DNA from: DAISIL01 sp036822015
GTDB taxonomy: Bacteria > Bacteroidota > Bacteroidia > Cytophagales > Bernardetiaceae
Direction: 5' to 3'
NCBI GenBank assembly: GCA_036822015.1
Contig: DAISIL010000007.1
Coordinates: forward strand, 17,149 to 81,148
DNA length: 64,000 bases
The position numbers were made by a program, and so were the translations under genes. Below, in pieces: positions 30,623 through 40,566 of the stretch. Position 1 is the stretch's first letter. Each line of letters starts with the position of its first letter. The notes beneath the pieces are model-generated. The model was not told where the DNA came from. It did not search any database and saw nothing but the letters and a program-made list of their open reading frames with translations.

Positions 30623-31759
30623 ATGGATACAAAACTGATGATGTCCTCCAATACCAGTAATACTTCAATCCTTATCATTGATGATGAACCCGATAACCTG
30701 GAAAATATTTATCATATCCTCCAAAAGCACAACACCAGCTATGATCTACTCAAAGCTGACAAAGCTACCCTAGGGCTGCGTATTGCCCAAAAATGGAAAC
30801 CCAATTTGATCGTTACCGATTGGGATATGCCCGAGATGACAGGTATTGAACTCATCCGTGAACTCAAATCCAGACCCGAGACAGCCGATATTCCTATCGT
30901 CATGGTAACGGGCGTGATGATCTCGCCGAGCCACCTCCAGATGGCTCTTGATGCCGGTGCCGCCGACTACCTACGCAAGCCCATCGACCCCGTCGAGTTG
31001 ATTGCTCGGGTGCGCTCCATGCTCACACTTTCGTCTGAGTTACAGAAAGTAAAACAGCTAAGTGCCCTCAAAGATCAAATTTTTTCGATTATCTCCCACG
31101 ACTTGCGCAGCCCCATACAATCTCTCTCTGGCTTGCTGAACGTCTTTGCGATGGGACTGCTCTCTCCGCAGGAAATGACCCCGGCCGTCGAAAAAATATC
31201 TACCAATGTACGGCAGGTATCCGAGCTACTCGATAACCTACTCAAATGGGCTACCCTACAAGTGCAAGGCGGGCATGTCCAGATTGCCCACCAACACCTG
31301 GATGTCAAAGCAGTCATCAACGAAGTAGAGGAGCAACTCCGACCAGCTATCCAGCAGAAAGACATTCAATGGCATTGTACGCTCCCCGAAAATAGCCCGA
31401 CTTTTTATGCTGATCGTGAGGTGGTTAAGCTACTGCTCCGCAACTTAATCAGCAATGCCATCAAGTTTACGCCCGTCGGGGGTAGTGTTGCCCTAGTCGT
31501 TGAGCAAAAGGAAGATCGGATGTGGTTTTCTATCAAGGATAGCGGAAAGGGAGTCTCACCCGAAGTCAAAAAACAACTCTTTGGCTCCCACATGATCGCC
31601 CACCAAAGCGGCACAGAGGGCGAAAAAGGCATTGGACTTGGGCTAATGCTCTGCCAGTCTTTTGTGGAAGCCCACGAAGGAGAGATTGGGCATACCGAAA
31701 ACCCCGAGGGTGGAAGCACGTTTTGGTTTTGGCTTCCCCTCCACAACAAACAACCATAA
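30623..31759 (+). CDS. Receiver-histidine kinase hybrid (REC-HisKA-HATPase)
   Basis: Encodes 378 residues. Residues ~12-130 are a receiver domain (SILIIDDEPDNLENIYHIL, the phospho-Asp in LIVTDWDMPEMTG, and the Lys in YLRKPIDP). A short coiled linker leads to HisKA (IFSIISHDLRSPIQSLSGLL, His in SHDLR) and a HATPase_c domain (NLISNAIKFTP, GKGVSPEVKK, GLGLMLCQSFVEAHEG). There are no membrane helices, so it is soluble. Such REC-HK proteins act downstream of other kinases. The next gene follows after 9 bp. Confidence 0.92.
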   Translation: MDTKLMMSSNTSNTSILIIDDEPDNLENIYHILQKHNTSYDLLKADKATLGLRIAQKWKPNLIVTDWDMPEMTGIELIRELKSRPETADIPIVMVTGVMISPSHLQMALDAGAADYLRKPIDPVELIARVRSMLTLSSELQKVKQLSALKDQIFSIISHDLRSPIQSLSGLLNVFAMGLLSPQEMTPAVEKISTNVRQVSELLDNLLKWATLQVQGGHVQIAHQHLDVKAVINEVEEQLRPAIQQKDIQWHCTLPENSPTFYADREVVKLLLRNLISNAIKFTPVGGSVALVVEQKEDRMWFSIKDSGKGVSPEVKKQLFGSHMIAHQSGTEGEKGIGLGLMLCQSFVEAHEGEIGHTENPEGGSTFWFWLPLHNKQP

Positions 31760-31768
31760 CCACCGCTC

Positions 31769-33022
31769 ATGCAACACGCCGCTTACACCTTTTTTCTGCT
31801 CGTCTTTCTTTCGTACGGTTTTCCCTGGCTTGCTATGGCCCAGGAGCGCATCGAGGGGCGCGTATTAGACAAAGCAACCCAAAGCCCGCTGGCCTATGCC
31901 AGCATCGGCATTGCGGGCAAACGCTACGGAACGGTCAGTAACGAAAGTGGTAGCTTTACGTTTCGTTTGCCCCCCGAGGTTAGCCCCTCCGATACCCTGA
32001 TTTGTTCGTTTATTGGCTACGCTACCTTTCGGATACCGCTCCAAGACCTCCCCAAAAATCCACTCACCATCTCCCTGGATGCCATTGACTTGATCCTGGA
32101 CGAGGTGGTCATTCGCCCGCGCAAACCCGAGGACTACATCCGGTCTGCCGTCGCCAAAATTCCCCAAAACTACCTGCCCCAAACCCACCAAACGACGGGC
32201 TATTACAGCGATTATCTCCGCGAGAACCAAACTTACCTCCAGAGCAACGAACTCCTCTTCGTGATGAACACACCCGCCTACGGCGATACGACCCACCCGG
32301 CCGTGCGGGTGTTGCAGGGGCGTGTCCGTGAAGACCTGGGGGAGCTTCAGTTTTGGAAAGAAAAAAGAGCCAAACAGGAACAAAAAAAAGGAGAGAAATC
32401 ATCCAATATCCGCGTAGAAAACATTTTTGATGGCCCCGCCGATGCCGTTACCTTCGATCCGCTCCGCAATCTCGAGCCGTTCCTGCAAGAAGAAAACTTC
32501 GGCAGCTACCGCTACACCCTCGAGGATGCCGTCGCCTACCAGGGCAAAACGCTCATGGTGATTCGGTTTCGGCCGCGCGGCAAAGTAGAGCATCAAAAAC
32601 TCTCCGGTCGCATCTTCATCGACCTCCAAACGGAGGCTTTTGTGTCCATCGAGTACGAGGGTGAGTTGATCGTACCTACTGCGCTGCGGCCGATCTTGCT
32701 TCTGATGGGCATAGGGGTCTCGAACCCCAAAGTATCAAAAATTGCTCGCTTTCGTCCCCTCACCGAAGGCTGGACACTGGATAACGTCCTGATTCAGGGG
32801 CGGGCCGATCTGACAGACAAAAAGATGTTCAAGAAAAACGAACACTTCACCTACACGCTCGAGCAGGTCTTTGTCGTAACCGATATCGCCACCGAAAACA
32901 TCGCCCCCATACCCGATCATCAACGCCTCGACCCCAAAAAGCCACTCTCCGAGCAGTTGCCGCCCTACGATGCTGCCTTTTGGGAGCGCTACAACCTCAT
33001 CCGTCCCCGAGCGATTAAGTAG
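31769..33022 (+). CDS. Exported protein with carboxypeptidase-like regulatory domain
   Basis: Encodes 417 residues. A signal peptide (MQHAAYTFFLLVFLSYGFPW...AMAQ) is followed by a carboxypeptidase-D-like regulatory beta-sandwich (~26-105: IEGRVLDKATQSPLAYASIG, ESGSFTFRLP, FIGYATFRIPL), the module at the N-terminus of TonB-dependent receptors and related proteins. The rest is beta-rich without a plug or clear barrel, in the style of DUF5686-type proteins. It is probably periplasmic or outer-membrane-associated. It is likely cotranscribed with the kinase and convergent with the SGNH gene (3 bp apart). Confidence 0.75.
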   Translation: MQHAAYTFFLLVFLSYGFPWLAMAQERIEGRVLDKATQSPLAYASIGIAGKRYGTVSNESGSFTFRLPPEVSPSDTLICSFIGYATFRIPLQDLPKNPLTISLDAIDLILDEVVIRPRKPEDYIRSAVAKIPQNYLPQTHQTTGYYSDYLRENQTYLQSNELLFVMNTPAYGDTTHPAVRVLQGRVREDLGELQFWKEKRAKQEQKKGEKSSNIRVENIFDGPADAVTFDPLRNLEPFLQEENFGSYRYTLEDAVAYQGKTLMVIRFRPRGKVEHQKLSGRIFIDLQTEAFVSIEYEGELIVPTALRPILLLMGIGVSNPKVSKIARFRPLTEGWTLDNVLIQGRADLTDKKMFKKNEHFTYTLEQVFVVTDIATENIAPIPDHQRLDPKKPLSEQLPPYDAAFWERYNLIRPRAIK

Positions 33023-33025
33023 CTT

Positions 33026-34540
33026 TTATCGGCTTTGCTGGAGGCGTTTTTCTTTGTAATCCTGGTAGCTGTTGAGGAGGGCGTTGTAGAGCATCTCGGC
33101 GGCCAGACGTGCGCCCCTTGGGCTGAAATGGATGTAATCAGGGCTAGCCAGGGGCGGATCAGCACTCACCCAGGCGGTCATGGCATTGCGGCCGCCCATG
33201 GCCTGGTAGAGATCCCAAAACGCACAGCCGGCCCGAAAAGCCGCCCGCTTTTGGGCATTGCGAATGGGTTCGATGTTGGGGTAAGATTCCCAGCGGCCCT
33301 TGCGCTGCCGCGACATATCCGAGAGGCTCACCACCAGAATATCTAGCTCGGGATAAAGGCTCTTAAAAAACTTCAACTGCTTGTAATACAGGTTTTCGTA
33401 GTAGGCGTAGCTCTCTGCCTGCCCCGGCACAACATTGACCCCAAACTCCAGGATGAGTAAGCGCACATCCATCGCCTGAAACTGCTCCCGCAAACGTTCT
33501 TTGTCGATTTTGGTGAACTCCACGCCCGAGCTACCACGTATGGGGACGTTATCGAGGCTGATGCCGGTTTGGCAGTCCATCGAGAAGCCGTAGAGTTCGG
33601 GGCTACCGCTGCTGGCCAGGCGCAGTTTGATGTTGCGGTAGGGGCTGCGCTCGGGCAGGCGATGTTCGATCACCTGTAAGCCCTTGCCGATGGGCTGGGT
33701 CTGGGTGGCGATGATCTTGTTGTTGAGGGCAATTTCGGCTTGGAGTTCGCCGTGGGGGTTTCGGAAAAGCAAGCGCAGGCGTTCGGTCTGGTGGTGGGCA
33801 GGTGGGTTTTTGTCCTTCTCGGAGGCTCCCGTAAAGACGACGCTTCCGTAGCGGGCCTTACTGACAAAAGCCGAGTCGCGGTCGGGGGTGAACTTGTAGT
33901 AGGCGGCCAGCATTCCGAGTTGATGGGTGCTGGGTTTGTGTTTGGCATCGACGTAGGCAAACTTTTTCCAGGTATCGGAGGGGTCTGTTTTGAGTGTGGA
34001 TCGCAGGTTATCGCGTGTCCAGAGCGGCACCATCCCCACGCCACAGCCACCAAAGCGCCGTTGGAGCCGCTCCCGCAGGTAGCCACTGATGCGATCGCCT
34101 TCGATTTGGGAGTCGCCGTAATGCACGATACGGACGCTAGACGGGCGTTGGCTGAGCGCGTAAAGAGCATCAAAAAAATGATTGAGCGCACTGGCCGATG
34201 CGTCGGGGTAGTCGATGGGCTGTCGGGCTTCGCGTAGGGTTTCGGAGAGTTCGGTCTGGGCTTCGGGCGTAAGGGCGAGTGTATCGGGTGTGCTGGGGGC
34301 CGTTTGGGGGAGGGGGGTAGGAGGGGTTGTTTGGTCGATCTCCTCTTCGAGTTGGTCGAGAAAGGCTAGATCGGTGGTAGGTGCCGTTTGTCCTCGGTTG
34401 CTGCCAAAGTCGTCGAGGGTAAAGACTTGCAAACTTATCTTATCGGTCAGGGAGAGTTTGCCGGGCGAAATGACCATCACCAGCATGGCAAAGCAAGCCA
34501 CATAAAACAACAACAGCAAAGTACGCAACGGAGGGATCAT
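33026..34540 (-). CDS. Membrane-anchored SGNH/GDSL hydrolase
   Basis: Encodes 504 residues from the ATG at 34540. One N-terminal membrane helix (LLLLFYVACFAMLVMVI) and a Thr/Pro-rich linker (to ~105) place the rest in the periplasm. SGNH blocks are visible: IVHYGDSQIEGDR (nucleophile Ser), the Asn of LILEFGVNVV, and the Asp-His pair in SPDYIHFSPRGARLAAE. Family members remove or transfer acyl groups on glycans, often alongside an MBOAT acyltransferase; none is adjacent here. It is divergent from the coiled-coil gene. Confidence 0.82.
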   Translation of the reverse strand: MIPPLRTLLLLFYVACFAMLVMVISPGKLSLTDKISLQVFTLDDFGSNRGQTAPTTDLAFLDQLEEEIDQTTPPTPLPQTAPSTPDTLALTPEAQTELSETLREARQPIDYPDASASALNHFFDALYALSQRPSSVRIVHYGDSQIEGDRISGYLRERLQRRFGGCGVGMVPLWTRDNLRSTLKTDPSDTWKKFAYVDAKHKPSTHQLGMLAAYYKFTPDRDSAFVSKARYGSVVFTGASEKDKNPPAHHQTERLRLLFRNPHGELQAEIALNNKIIATQTQPIGKGLQVIEHRLPERSPYRNIKLRLASSGSPELYGFSMDCQTGISLDNVPIRGSSGVEFTKIDKERLREQFQAMDVRLLILEFGVNVVPGQAESYAYYENLYYKQLKFFKSLYPELDILVVSLSDMSRQRKGRWESYPNIEPIRNAQKRAAFRAGCAFWDLYQAMGGRNAMTAWVSADPPLASPDYIHFSPRGARLAAEMLYNALLNSYQDYKEKRLQQSR

Positions 34541-34624
34541 AGACAATCATTTGGAATTTGGCACAAAAAAAGGGAAATTTATGGAAAAACCTGTAACTTG
34601 TGCGATCAAACACTTGAGTCAATC

Positions 34625-35107
34625 ATGGAGATCACTTTTGATTCGTTCGATGCCTTTTCCAACCTGCTCCTGGATGATACGAGTCATTACGCGACGTTTT
34701 TTTTGTTGCTCTTGCTCGCAGCGGTGCTGTTGTTTTTGTTGTTCTTGCGGAGCCTCTCCGGTGGCGGCCGGCGCAAAGTCGTCAGCACGGGCGGAGCATC
34801 GGGGATGCAGGTGAGTTTTGATCCCCAGTATTTGCATCGCCTCAAGACACTCAGCGAGGACACCCAGGAACTGATCGGGCAGCTCGGCGAAACCATCGAA
34901 GAGAAAGAGAAAGAAATCTCCCATAAGTACGAACGCATCCAGCAACTCGAAGAGAAAGCCCAACAGCTCGAAGACCGCATCGAGACACTCCGCAACCAGG
35001 CCCAAAAGCCCTTCAATCCCAGGTCTATGCTCCTCGGCATTGTCCTGGGGATTGTACTGGCCCTGGCATCCGGCTGGGCGATCCAACAAAGTGGCTGGCT
35101 TCAATAA
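34625..35107 (+). CDS. Membrane protein with cytosolic or periplasmic coiled coil
   Basis: Encodes 160 residues from the ATG at 34625 (MEITFDSFDAFSNLLLDDTS). A leucine-rich membrane helix (~23-43) and a second at the C-terminus (MLLGIVLGIVLALASGWAI, ~136-154) flank a long charged coiled coil (LSEDTQELIGQLGETIEEKE ... QQLEDRIETLRNQAQ). I recognise no family. It precedes the aminotransferase gene by 26 bp on the same strand. Confidence 0.75.
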   Translation: MEITFDSFDAFSNLLLDDTSHYATFFLLLLLAAVLLFLLFLRSLSGGGRRKVVSTGGASGMQVSFDPQYLHRLKTLSEDTQELIGQLGETIEEKEKEISHKYERIQQLEEKAQQLEDRIETLRNQAQKPFNPRSMLLGIVLGIVLALASGWAIQQSGWLQ

Positions 35108-35133
35108 CTATCTGAAACAGAAATCCTTCAATT

Positions 35134-36342
35134 ATGACCACCGATACGCTCCCGCTTTCGCGCCGCGTCCTGACGATGGAAGAATCGCAGACCATCGCGA
35201 TGGCCCAAAAAGCCCGCCAACTCAAAAGTCAGGGCATCGAAGTTATCAGCCTCAACCTGGGGGAACCCGATTTCCCCACACCAGCACACATCCAGGCAGC
35301 GGCCAAGCAAGCCGTGGACGATGGCTACTTCTTCTATACACCCGTCCCTGGGCTACCCGAGCTACGGGAAGCCATCGCGGAGAAGTTTCGGATACAAAAC
35401 GGACTGCACTGGCAGGCAAAGAACATCGTTGTCTCCAATGGTGCCAAGCAGTCGATTGCTAACGTGCTGCTCTCCCTCGTCGATCCAGGGGATGAGGTCG
35501 TGATCTTCGCGCCCTATTGGGTTTCCTATGCCGGTATCGTCGAACTCGCCGAAGGCAAATGCGTCTTTGTGGAGTCCGGCATCGAAAACGACTACAAACC
35601 CACACCGGCGCAAGTACGCGCCGCCATCACGCCCCGCACCAAAGCCTTGATCTTCTCCTCGCCCTGCAACCCAACGGGGGCGGTGTTTTCGGCCGACGAG
35701 CTAGCCGATATTGCTGCCATCCTGGAGGCACATCCGCAAGTCTTTGCCATCGCCGACGAAATCTACGAACACATCAACTTCTCGGCCACGCCGCCCAAAA
35801 GCCTGGGTTCGTTTGAAGCCATTCGGGAGCGGGTCATTACTGTTAATGGCGTATCGAAGGGCTTTGCCATGACGGGCTGGCGCATCGGTTATATCGGGGC
35901 CCCTGATTGGCTCGCCGATGCCTGCAACAAAATCCAGGGTCAGGTTACCTCTGGTGCTTCGGCCGTCTCACAGCGGGCGGCACTGGCAGCGATCTCGGGT
36001 ACGCTTGCCCCCACACAGGAGATGACAAAGGCGTATTTGCGTCGCCGCGATCTGGTCAAGTCGCTCCTGGATCAAATTGAAGGGGTCAAGACCAACCTCC
36101 CGCAAGGGGCGTTTTATATCTTCCCCGATGTCAGCGCGTTTTTTGGGCGAAGCTACCAGGGTCAGGTCATCAAAGATTCTACGGATTTGTGTCTGTATCT
36201 GCTCAACGAAGGGCATGTTTCGTTGGTGATGGGCGATGCCTTCGGGGCCCCGAACTGCCTGCGGATTTCGTATGCGGCCGCCGATCAGACGATCCGCGAA
36301 GGGATTTCCCGCATGAAAACCGCCCTCGAAAAGTTATCTTGA
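35134..36342 (+). CDS. Class I PLP-dependent aminotransferase (aspartate aminotransferase type)
   Basis: Encodes 402 residues. Signatures: ISLNLGEPDFPTPAHIQAA, FSSPCNPTGAVFS, AIADEIYEHINF, and the PLP lysine in VNGVSKGFAMTGWRIGYIG; the C-terminal Arg is in NCLRISYA. This is the subfamily-Iγ aspartate aminotransferase common in Bacteroidota, transferring the amino group between aspartate and 2-oxoglutarate; related prephenate activity is possible. It is followed 12 bp later by a GNAT gene. Confidence 0.93.
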   Translation: MTTDTLPLSRRVLTMEESQTIAMAQKARQLKSQGIEVISLNLGEPDFPTPAHIQAAAKQAVDDGYFFYTPVPGLPELREAIAEKFRIQNGLHWQAKNIVVSNGAKQSIANVLLSLVDPGDEVVIFAPYWVSYAGIVELAEGKCVFVESGIENDYKPTPAQVRAAITPRTKALIFSSPCNPTGAVFSADELADIAAILEAHPQVFAIADEIYEHINFSATPPKSLGSFEAIRERVITVNGVSKGFAMTGWRIGYIGAPDWLADACNKIQGQVTSGASAVSQRAALAAISGTLAPTQEMTKAYLRRRDLVKSLLDQIEGVKTNLPQGAFYIFPDVSAFFGRSYQGQVIKDSTDLCLYLLNEGHVSLVMGDAFGAPNCLRISYAAADQTIREGISRMKTALEKLS

Positions 36343-36354
36343 TGTGCTTTGCCT

Positions 36355-37209
36355 ATGCCCGAGTTTCGATTTCTTACCCCGGATGACTATCCGTTGCTCT
36401 ATGACTGTTTTTTGGCCGCCTTTGCCAGCTATTACGTTCCGATGCAGCCTCCGATGCCCGATTTTTCGCGGCGTTTGGAGCGCATGGGGGTAAGCCTGGG
36501 CTGGTCGGGGGGAGTTTTTGAGGGGGATCGTTTGCTGGGGTTTATCTTGACGGGCATTGGAGAGTACCAGGGCTACCAAACGGCCTACAACGCCGGCACA
36601 GGCATACGTCCGGCCCACCGCCGCAACGGCTTGATGCAGGGCTTGTATCGCTGGCTGATCCACCAACTCCAAGCCGAGTTAGCCGTGGAGCAGTTTGTCC
36701 TGGAGGTCATCGAAAAGAACCAGGCGGGCTTGCGGCTCTACGAAAAGCTACACTTTCGGGTGAGCCGCTTTCTGTGTTCGTATCAGTTTTCACGAACGGC
36801 TTTCGGACGGCCCAAGGCAAGGGAGCGCGTGCAGATACAAAACCAGGAACCCGACTGGGATGCCTACCTCCCCCTGCGTGCCTTTGCTCCCTATTGGGGC
36901 AACGACTTTCCGGCCCTAACCCGAGGTGTACGCCTGCGCGACTGCTGCCTCGAGTACCGCGACGAGCAAGGCGCACTGAAAGGTTTTTTGTTGGGGGAGG
37001 TCAGTACCGGAAAAATTGCCCTTTGGGGGGGAGACATAGAAACCGACATCCCCAAAGAACTCTTCAAAAACTTTGCTTGGTTAAGTCCAGCCTCCACCCT
37101 TTCGGTACTCAACGTGCCGGCAAGTGATGAGGAGTGGCGGCAGCAACTCAAACAATGGGGTGGACGAAATTACCTCAACCAGTACGAGATGCGCTTGTTT
37201 GTTGGGTAA
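36355..37209 (+). CDS. GNAT-family N-acetyltransferase
   Basis: Encodes 284 residues from the ATG at 36355. The acetyl-CoA site is in AGTGIRPAHRRNGLMQGLYR, with the beta-5/alpha-4 region EQFVLEVIEKNQAGLRLYEK. The first ~150 residues form the GNAT domain; the second half is a partly similar, weaker domain that may be a degenerate duplicate. The substrate is unknown. It ends 21 bp before the kinase gene. Confidence 0.85.
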   Translation: MPEFRFLTPDDYPLLYDCFLAAFASYYVPMQPPMPDFSRRLERMGVSLGWSGGVFEGDRLLGFILTGIGEYQGYQTAYNAGTGIRPAHRRNGLMQGLYRWLIHQLQAELAVEQFVLEVIEKNQAGLRLYEKLHFRVSRFLCSYQFSRTAFGRPKARERVQIQNQEPDWDAYLPLRAFAPYWGNDFPALTRGVRLRDCCLEYRDEQGALKGFLLGEVSTGKIALWGGDIETDIPKELFKNFAWLSPASTLSVLNVPASDEEWRQQLKQWGGRNYLNQYEMRLFVG

Positions 37210-37230
37210 ACTTTGCTATCTTGTTTGGCT

Positions 37231-39177
37231 ATGAAACGGACTCACTATTTTATGTTCCTGCTCATCCTCTGGGTGAGCCGAGCGGCTCTTGTTGCCCAAA
37301 CAGACTTGGACAGCCTACAAAGCCGCTTTTATGCCTCCGAAGACCCCATCCTCAAAACAGATATTTGCATCCAACTAGGGCAGCAGTTGCGCTACAGCGA
37401 TCCCGAGCAGGCGATTCGTTATGCGAAAATAGGCGTTCAGTTATCTAATGAGGTAAATCTCCCCAAAAAAAAACGCACCTTGTATTATCTCGCCGCTGTC
37501 TTGCTCAAAGAGCGCGACCGCTTCGATGAAGCCGAGCAGTATGCCCAGCAGCTCATCGCCTGGGCTACCGAGCGTGCCGACACCATAGGCATCATTCAGG
37601 GACTAAGTGCCGCCGGTGAAATTGCCCAGCAGCGCGGACAGTACGAGTTGGCCATGGATTACTTTATTCGACAAATTGATTACGCCGAACAAAAAGGAAG
37701 CCTACAAAACGCCATCATCGGCGAACTCAACATCTCCACAATTCTCTCCGAAATCGAACGCTACCGCGATGCCATTGCCCGCATCCAAACTTTTTTTGTG
37801 TGGCTCGACAAAAATACCGTCGCCAGAAGCGACAACTTCAAACAAACCACGGGCATACTTTATATCAACCTTGCCTACAACTACGAAAAACTAGAGCAGC
37901 CCGACTCGGCCCTCGATTATCTCCAACGCGCCGAGCAAATCCTCCTACCCATTCAAGCAGACGGCTATCTCTCCGACGTGTATTACATCCAAGCCAAAGC
38001 CTACCTCCAAAAACGACAATTTGATGCATCCAAACAAGCCATCCTGAAAGCCATCCGCCATGCCCTCCAAAACGACCCCGAAGCCGACCTAGGTGCCGAG
38101 TACAACCTGATCGGCTTTTGGTTTTTGGAACAGCTACGCCCCGACTCGGCGAGCTACTACCTCCAACGCGCCCAGGATTTTCTCCAACAAGACCCCGATG
38201 CCTTAGCCGAGCGCGTCAAGAACTACCAGTATCTCTCACAACTCCACGAGCAGAACAACAACCTACCCAAAGCCTTGTTTTTTTTTAAAAAATACCAGAC
38301 CGCTAGTGATTCCCTCCTTAATGCCCAACGCATCAAACAAGTACAAGACCTCCAGATTAGCTACCAAACCGCCAAAAAAGAACGCGAAAACATCGCCCTC
38401 AAACTCACACAAGAGCAACAAGCCGCCGAGATTCGACAGGCTAACTTGCAAAATATACTACTGACACTGATGATGTTAGCTGTGCTTGTTATTCTGGGAC
38501 AACGAATATACATGTACCGCAAACTCAACCGCAAAAACACCATCATCCAAACCAAAAACAATCAACTCAGCACCCTGATCCGAGATCACCACCATCGCTT
38601 CAAAAACCAGTATCAATTCTTGACCTCACTCATCGCTACCGAAGCCAGGGCAGGGCGTATGAGCCAAGAAGTATCGAAAGCCTACCGCAACCGCATCAAG
38701 GCTATGTCGGAGATGGAAGAACTCCTGATGTACCGAGACTTCACCTCCGAAACCACAGGCGACATCCAAATTAAAGCACTCTTTGATCGCTTTGCCCAAC
38801 ACTTTGAAGCCACCTACGCCCGTACGAATCGTCCAAAGGTCATTTGTGAGGTTATCCCGGAAGAACTCTTGATGCCCATCGACGCAGCCGGCACCTTGAT
38901 CCTCCTGGTCAGTGAGCTATCCACCAATGCCATCAAACACAACCCCGATCAAGACAACTTACAGATACACATCCGGTTAGGCACAAATAGCCATACGTTT
39001 GATTTTTCCTTGCAAGATAACGGCAAAGGCTGGCAAGGCTATGATCCCCAACAAAACCACAGCGTAGGCTGGGATATTATCCAGACCTTAATCCAGACCC
39101 TCCACAAGAGCGAACTAGAACTCTTCGATGACCAGGGTGCCGGCATCCTGATCCGTTTTGCGGCCCGAGCGGACTAA
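37231..39177 (+). CDS. TPR-sensor histidine kinase of the HisKA_2 type
   Basis: Encodes 648 residues from the ATG at 37231. A signal peptide (MKRTHYFMFLLILWVSRAAL) leads to a periplasmic TPR region (~30-390), then a membrane helix (~410-430: LLTLMMLAVLVILGQRIYMY), a HisKA_2 phosphoacceptor domain (IRDHHHRFKNQYQFLTSLIA, His near 452) and HATPase_c (SELSTNAIKH, LQDNGKGW). TPR-HK fusions of this kind are abundant in Bacteroidota. No response regulator is adjacent. Its stop overlaps the convergent GT-C gene by 4 bp. Confidence 0.9.
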   Translation: MKRTHYFMFLLILWVSRAALVAQTDLDSLQSRFYASEDPILKTDICIQLGQQLRYSDPEQAIRYAKIGVQLSNEVNLPKKKRTLYYLAAVLLKERDRFDEAEQYAQQLIAWATERADTIGIIQGLSAAGEIAQQRGQYELAMDYFIRQIDYAEQKGSLQNAIIGELNISTILSEIERYRDAIARIQTFFVWLDKNTVARSDNFKQTTGILYINLAYNYEKLEQPDSALDYLQRAEQILLPIQADGYLSDVYYIQAKAYLQKRQFDASKQAILKAIRHALQNDPEADLGAEYNLIGFWFLEQLRPDSASYYLQRAQDFLQQDPDALAERVKNYQYLSQLHEQNNNLPKALFFFKKYQTASDSLLNAQRIKQVQDLQISYQTAKKERENIALKLTQEQQAAEIRQANLQNILLTLMMLAVLVILGQRIYMYRKLNRKNTIIQTKNNQLSTLIRDHHHRFKNQYQFLTSLIATEARAGRMSQEVSKAYRNRIKAMSEMEELLMYRDFTSETTGDIQIKALFDRFAQHFEATYARTNRPKVICEVIPEELLMPIDAAGTLILLVSELSTNAIKHNPDQDNLQIHIRLGTNSHTFDFSLQDNGKGWQGYDPQQNHSVGWDIIQTLIQTLHKSELELFDDQGAGILIRFAARAD

Positions 39178-40559
39178 GGCGACAAGCGCAAGGCTTCGGC
39201 GATGGCGGTGAAGTCAGGGAGATCACGACGCAGGAAATAAAGATAGGTGTCTCCGTTTCGCCAGGTTTTGTGGGTGATATACTGATGGGTGTTTTGATCC
39301 TGGAGCCATGTCCAGATACGATCCTGGTGATGATCGGAAAAAATGCCCGAAGGGTGGGCCGTCCGACTAAACAAGACAACCAAATCCGGCTGCAACACAT
39401 CCAGGTAGTCGTCCGTCCAGCCCCTGTGCGTAAGTTCGGGGTTGGCTACACCCACGAACTCGACCGACCTCCAGCCCGAGAAGTAGGGCAATGCACCTGC
39501 ATCTCCGGTCAGGAGCATATAGCCACGATCAGCAAAAGGAGCCAGGGCGCGTCCCGTCTTGATGTGAACCTGCTCGAGTGCTGCCCCGTAATGCGAACAT
39601 CTGCGCCACTCATCCAGGTTGCGGTTTGTTCCGATCCAGATAAACAAACTGGCTGCAATAAGCCATGCCTTGTGTTGGCTTTCGAGGCCAGTGGCATAAA
39701 CCCAAAAGAGCGGTACAAAAAGCTGTATCCAAAAGCGATCCGCGTAGTTCATCTGCAAACTGCTCGGGGCATAGAGCAACAATCCAAGCGCAAAAGCAAT
39801 CACCAGCATCCCCTCATGGGCAAAGCGACGCGGGCTGCACCGCCAAAGCAAAGCCAAAGGCAAGGCATAAAAAGCCACCTCGAGGAGATGACGCGGCAAG
39901 TAGCGAATGCTACTCCCCTGTATTGCCTTGAAATAGAACGTATTGGGAAGCAGATAACCAAAATAATCGTACCGCCACACAAAATATCCCAACCAAAGCC
40001 CCAACACCAAAACCACAGACAAAACTTGCCGCCCCGAGCTTTGGCGCACATACACGTAAGCACCCCAAAGCGCAAAAAACAAACCCTCCGGACGAATAAA
40101 GGGCAAGACCCACACCAAAGCCCAGCCCCAAAACGACACCGGACGATCCAGCATTTGGGCGAGCCAAACCAAAGCCAACATAAAACTCCAGGTCTCTAAA
40201 CCCGAAAACACATGAATCGGGATATACCAACAACTCACCAAAAACAACAAAGCATACCGCCGCCAATACCCCCGCAAAGACCACCACCAGCCCAGCCCAA
40301 GCCCCAAATGAAAGACCTTAAAAAATACATCCACCGGCCAGCCCAAGCCTATCGGAATCATCGCCAATGCCGCGTAAAGCGCACTGGTATAAGCCTCCAC
40401 CCGAGGGGCGGCAACGTCCCAATTCCAGACCCCATGATGGAGATAGTTGTAAGCGTAACGATGGCTGATGTAGCTATCGTCCACGGTAAAATCCCAGAAG
40501 AGCAGCAACGAAAGAACAAAAGCGAGCAGGGTCAGCACCCCAACTAATCGCCCCCTCAT
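39174..40559 (-). CDS. GT-C superfamily membrane glycosyltransferase-like protein
   Basis: Encodes 461 residues from the ATG at 40559, with about ten membrane helices and a C-terminal soluble part of ~110 residues. The first extracytoplasmic loop has TVDDSYISHRYAYN and RVEAYTSALYAALA; the Asp-Asp motif and following pattern recall mycobacterial AftB-like GT-C enzymes, which use lipid-linked sugars on the periplasmic side. This assignment is by motif only; the donor and acceptor are unknown. It is the last gene after the barrel protein, 7 bp away. Confidence 0.7.
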   Translation of the reverse strand: MRGRLVGVLTLLAFVLSLLLFWDFTVDDSYISHRYAYNYLHHGVWNWDVAAPRVEAYTSALYAALAMIPIGLGWPVDVFFKVFHLGLGLGWWWSLRGYWRRYALLFLVSCWYIPIHVFSGLETWSFMLALVWLAQMLDRPVSFWGWALVWVLPFIRPEGLFFALWGAYVYVRQSSGRQVLSVVLVLGLWLGYFVWRYDYFGYLLPNTFYFKAIQGSSIRYLPRHLLEVAFYALPLALLWRCSPRRFAHEGMLVIAFALGLLLYAPSSLQMNYADRFWIQLFVPLFWVYATGLESQHKAWLIAASLFIWIGTNRNLDEWRRCSHYGAALEQVHIKTGRALAPFADRGYMLLTGDAGALPYFSGWRSVEFVGVANPELTHRGWTDDYLDVLQPDLVVLFSRTAHPSGIFSDHHQDRIWTWLQDQNTHQYITHKTWRNGDTYLYFLRRDLPDFTAIAEALRLSP

Positions 40560-40566
40560 CTGTGCA

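Noticed and set aside
39270..40199. 309-codon plus-strand ORF
   Set aside because: Antisense to the GT-C protein; its high Gln/His/Arg content is the shadow of a membrane-protein gene.
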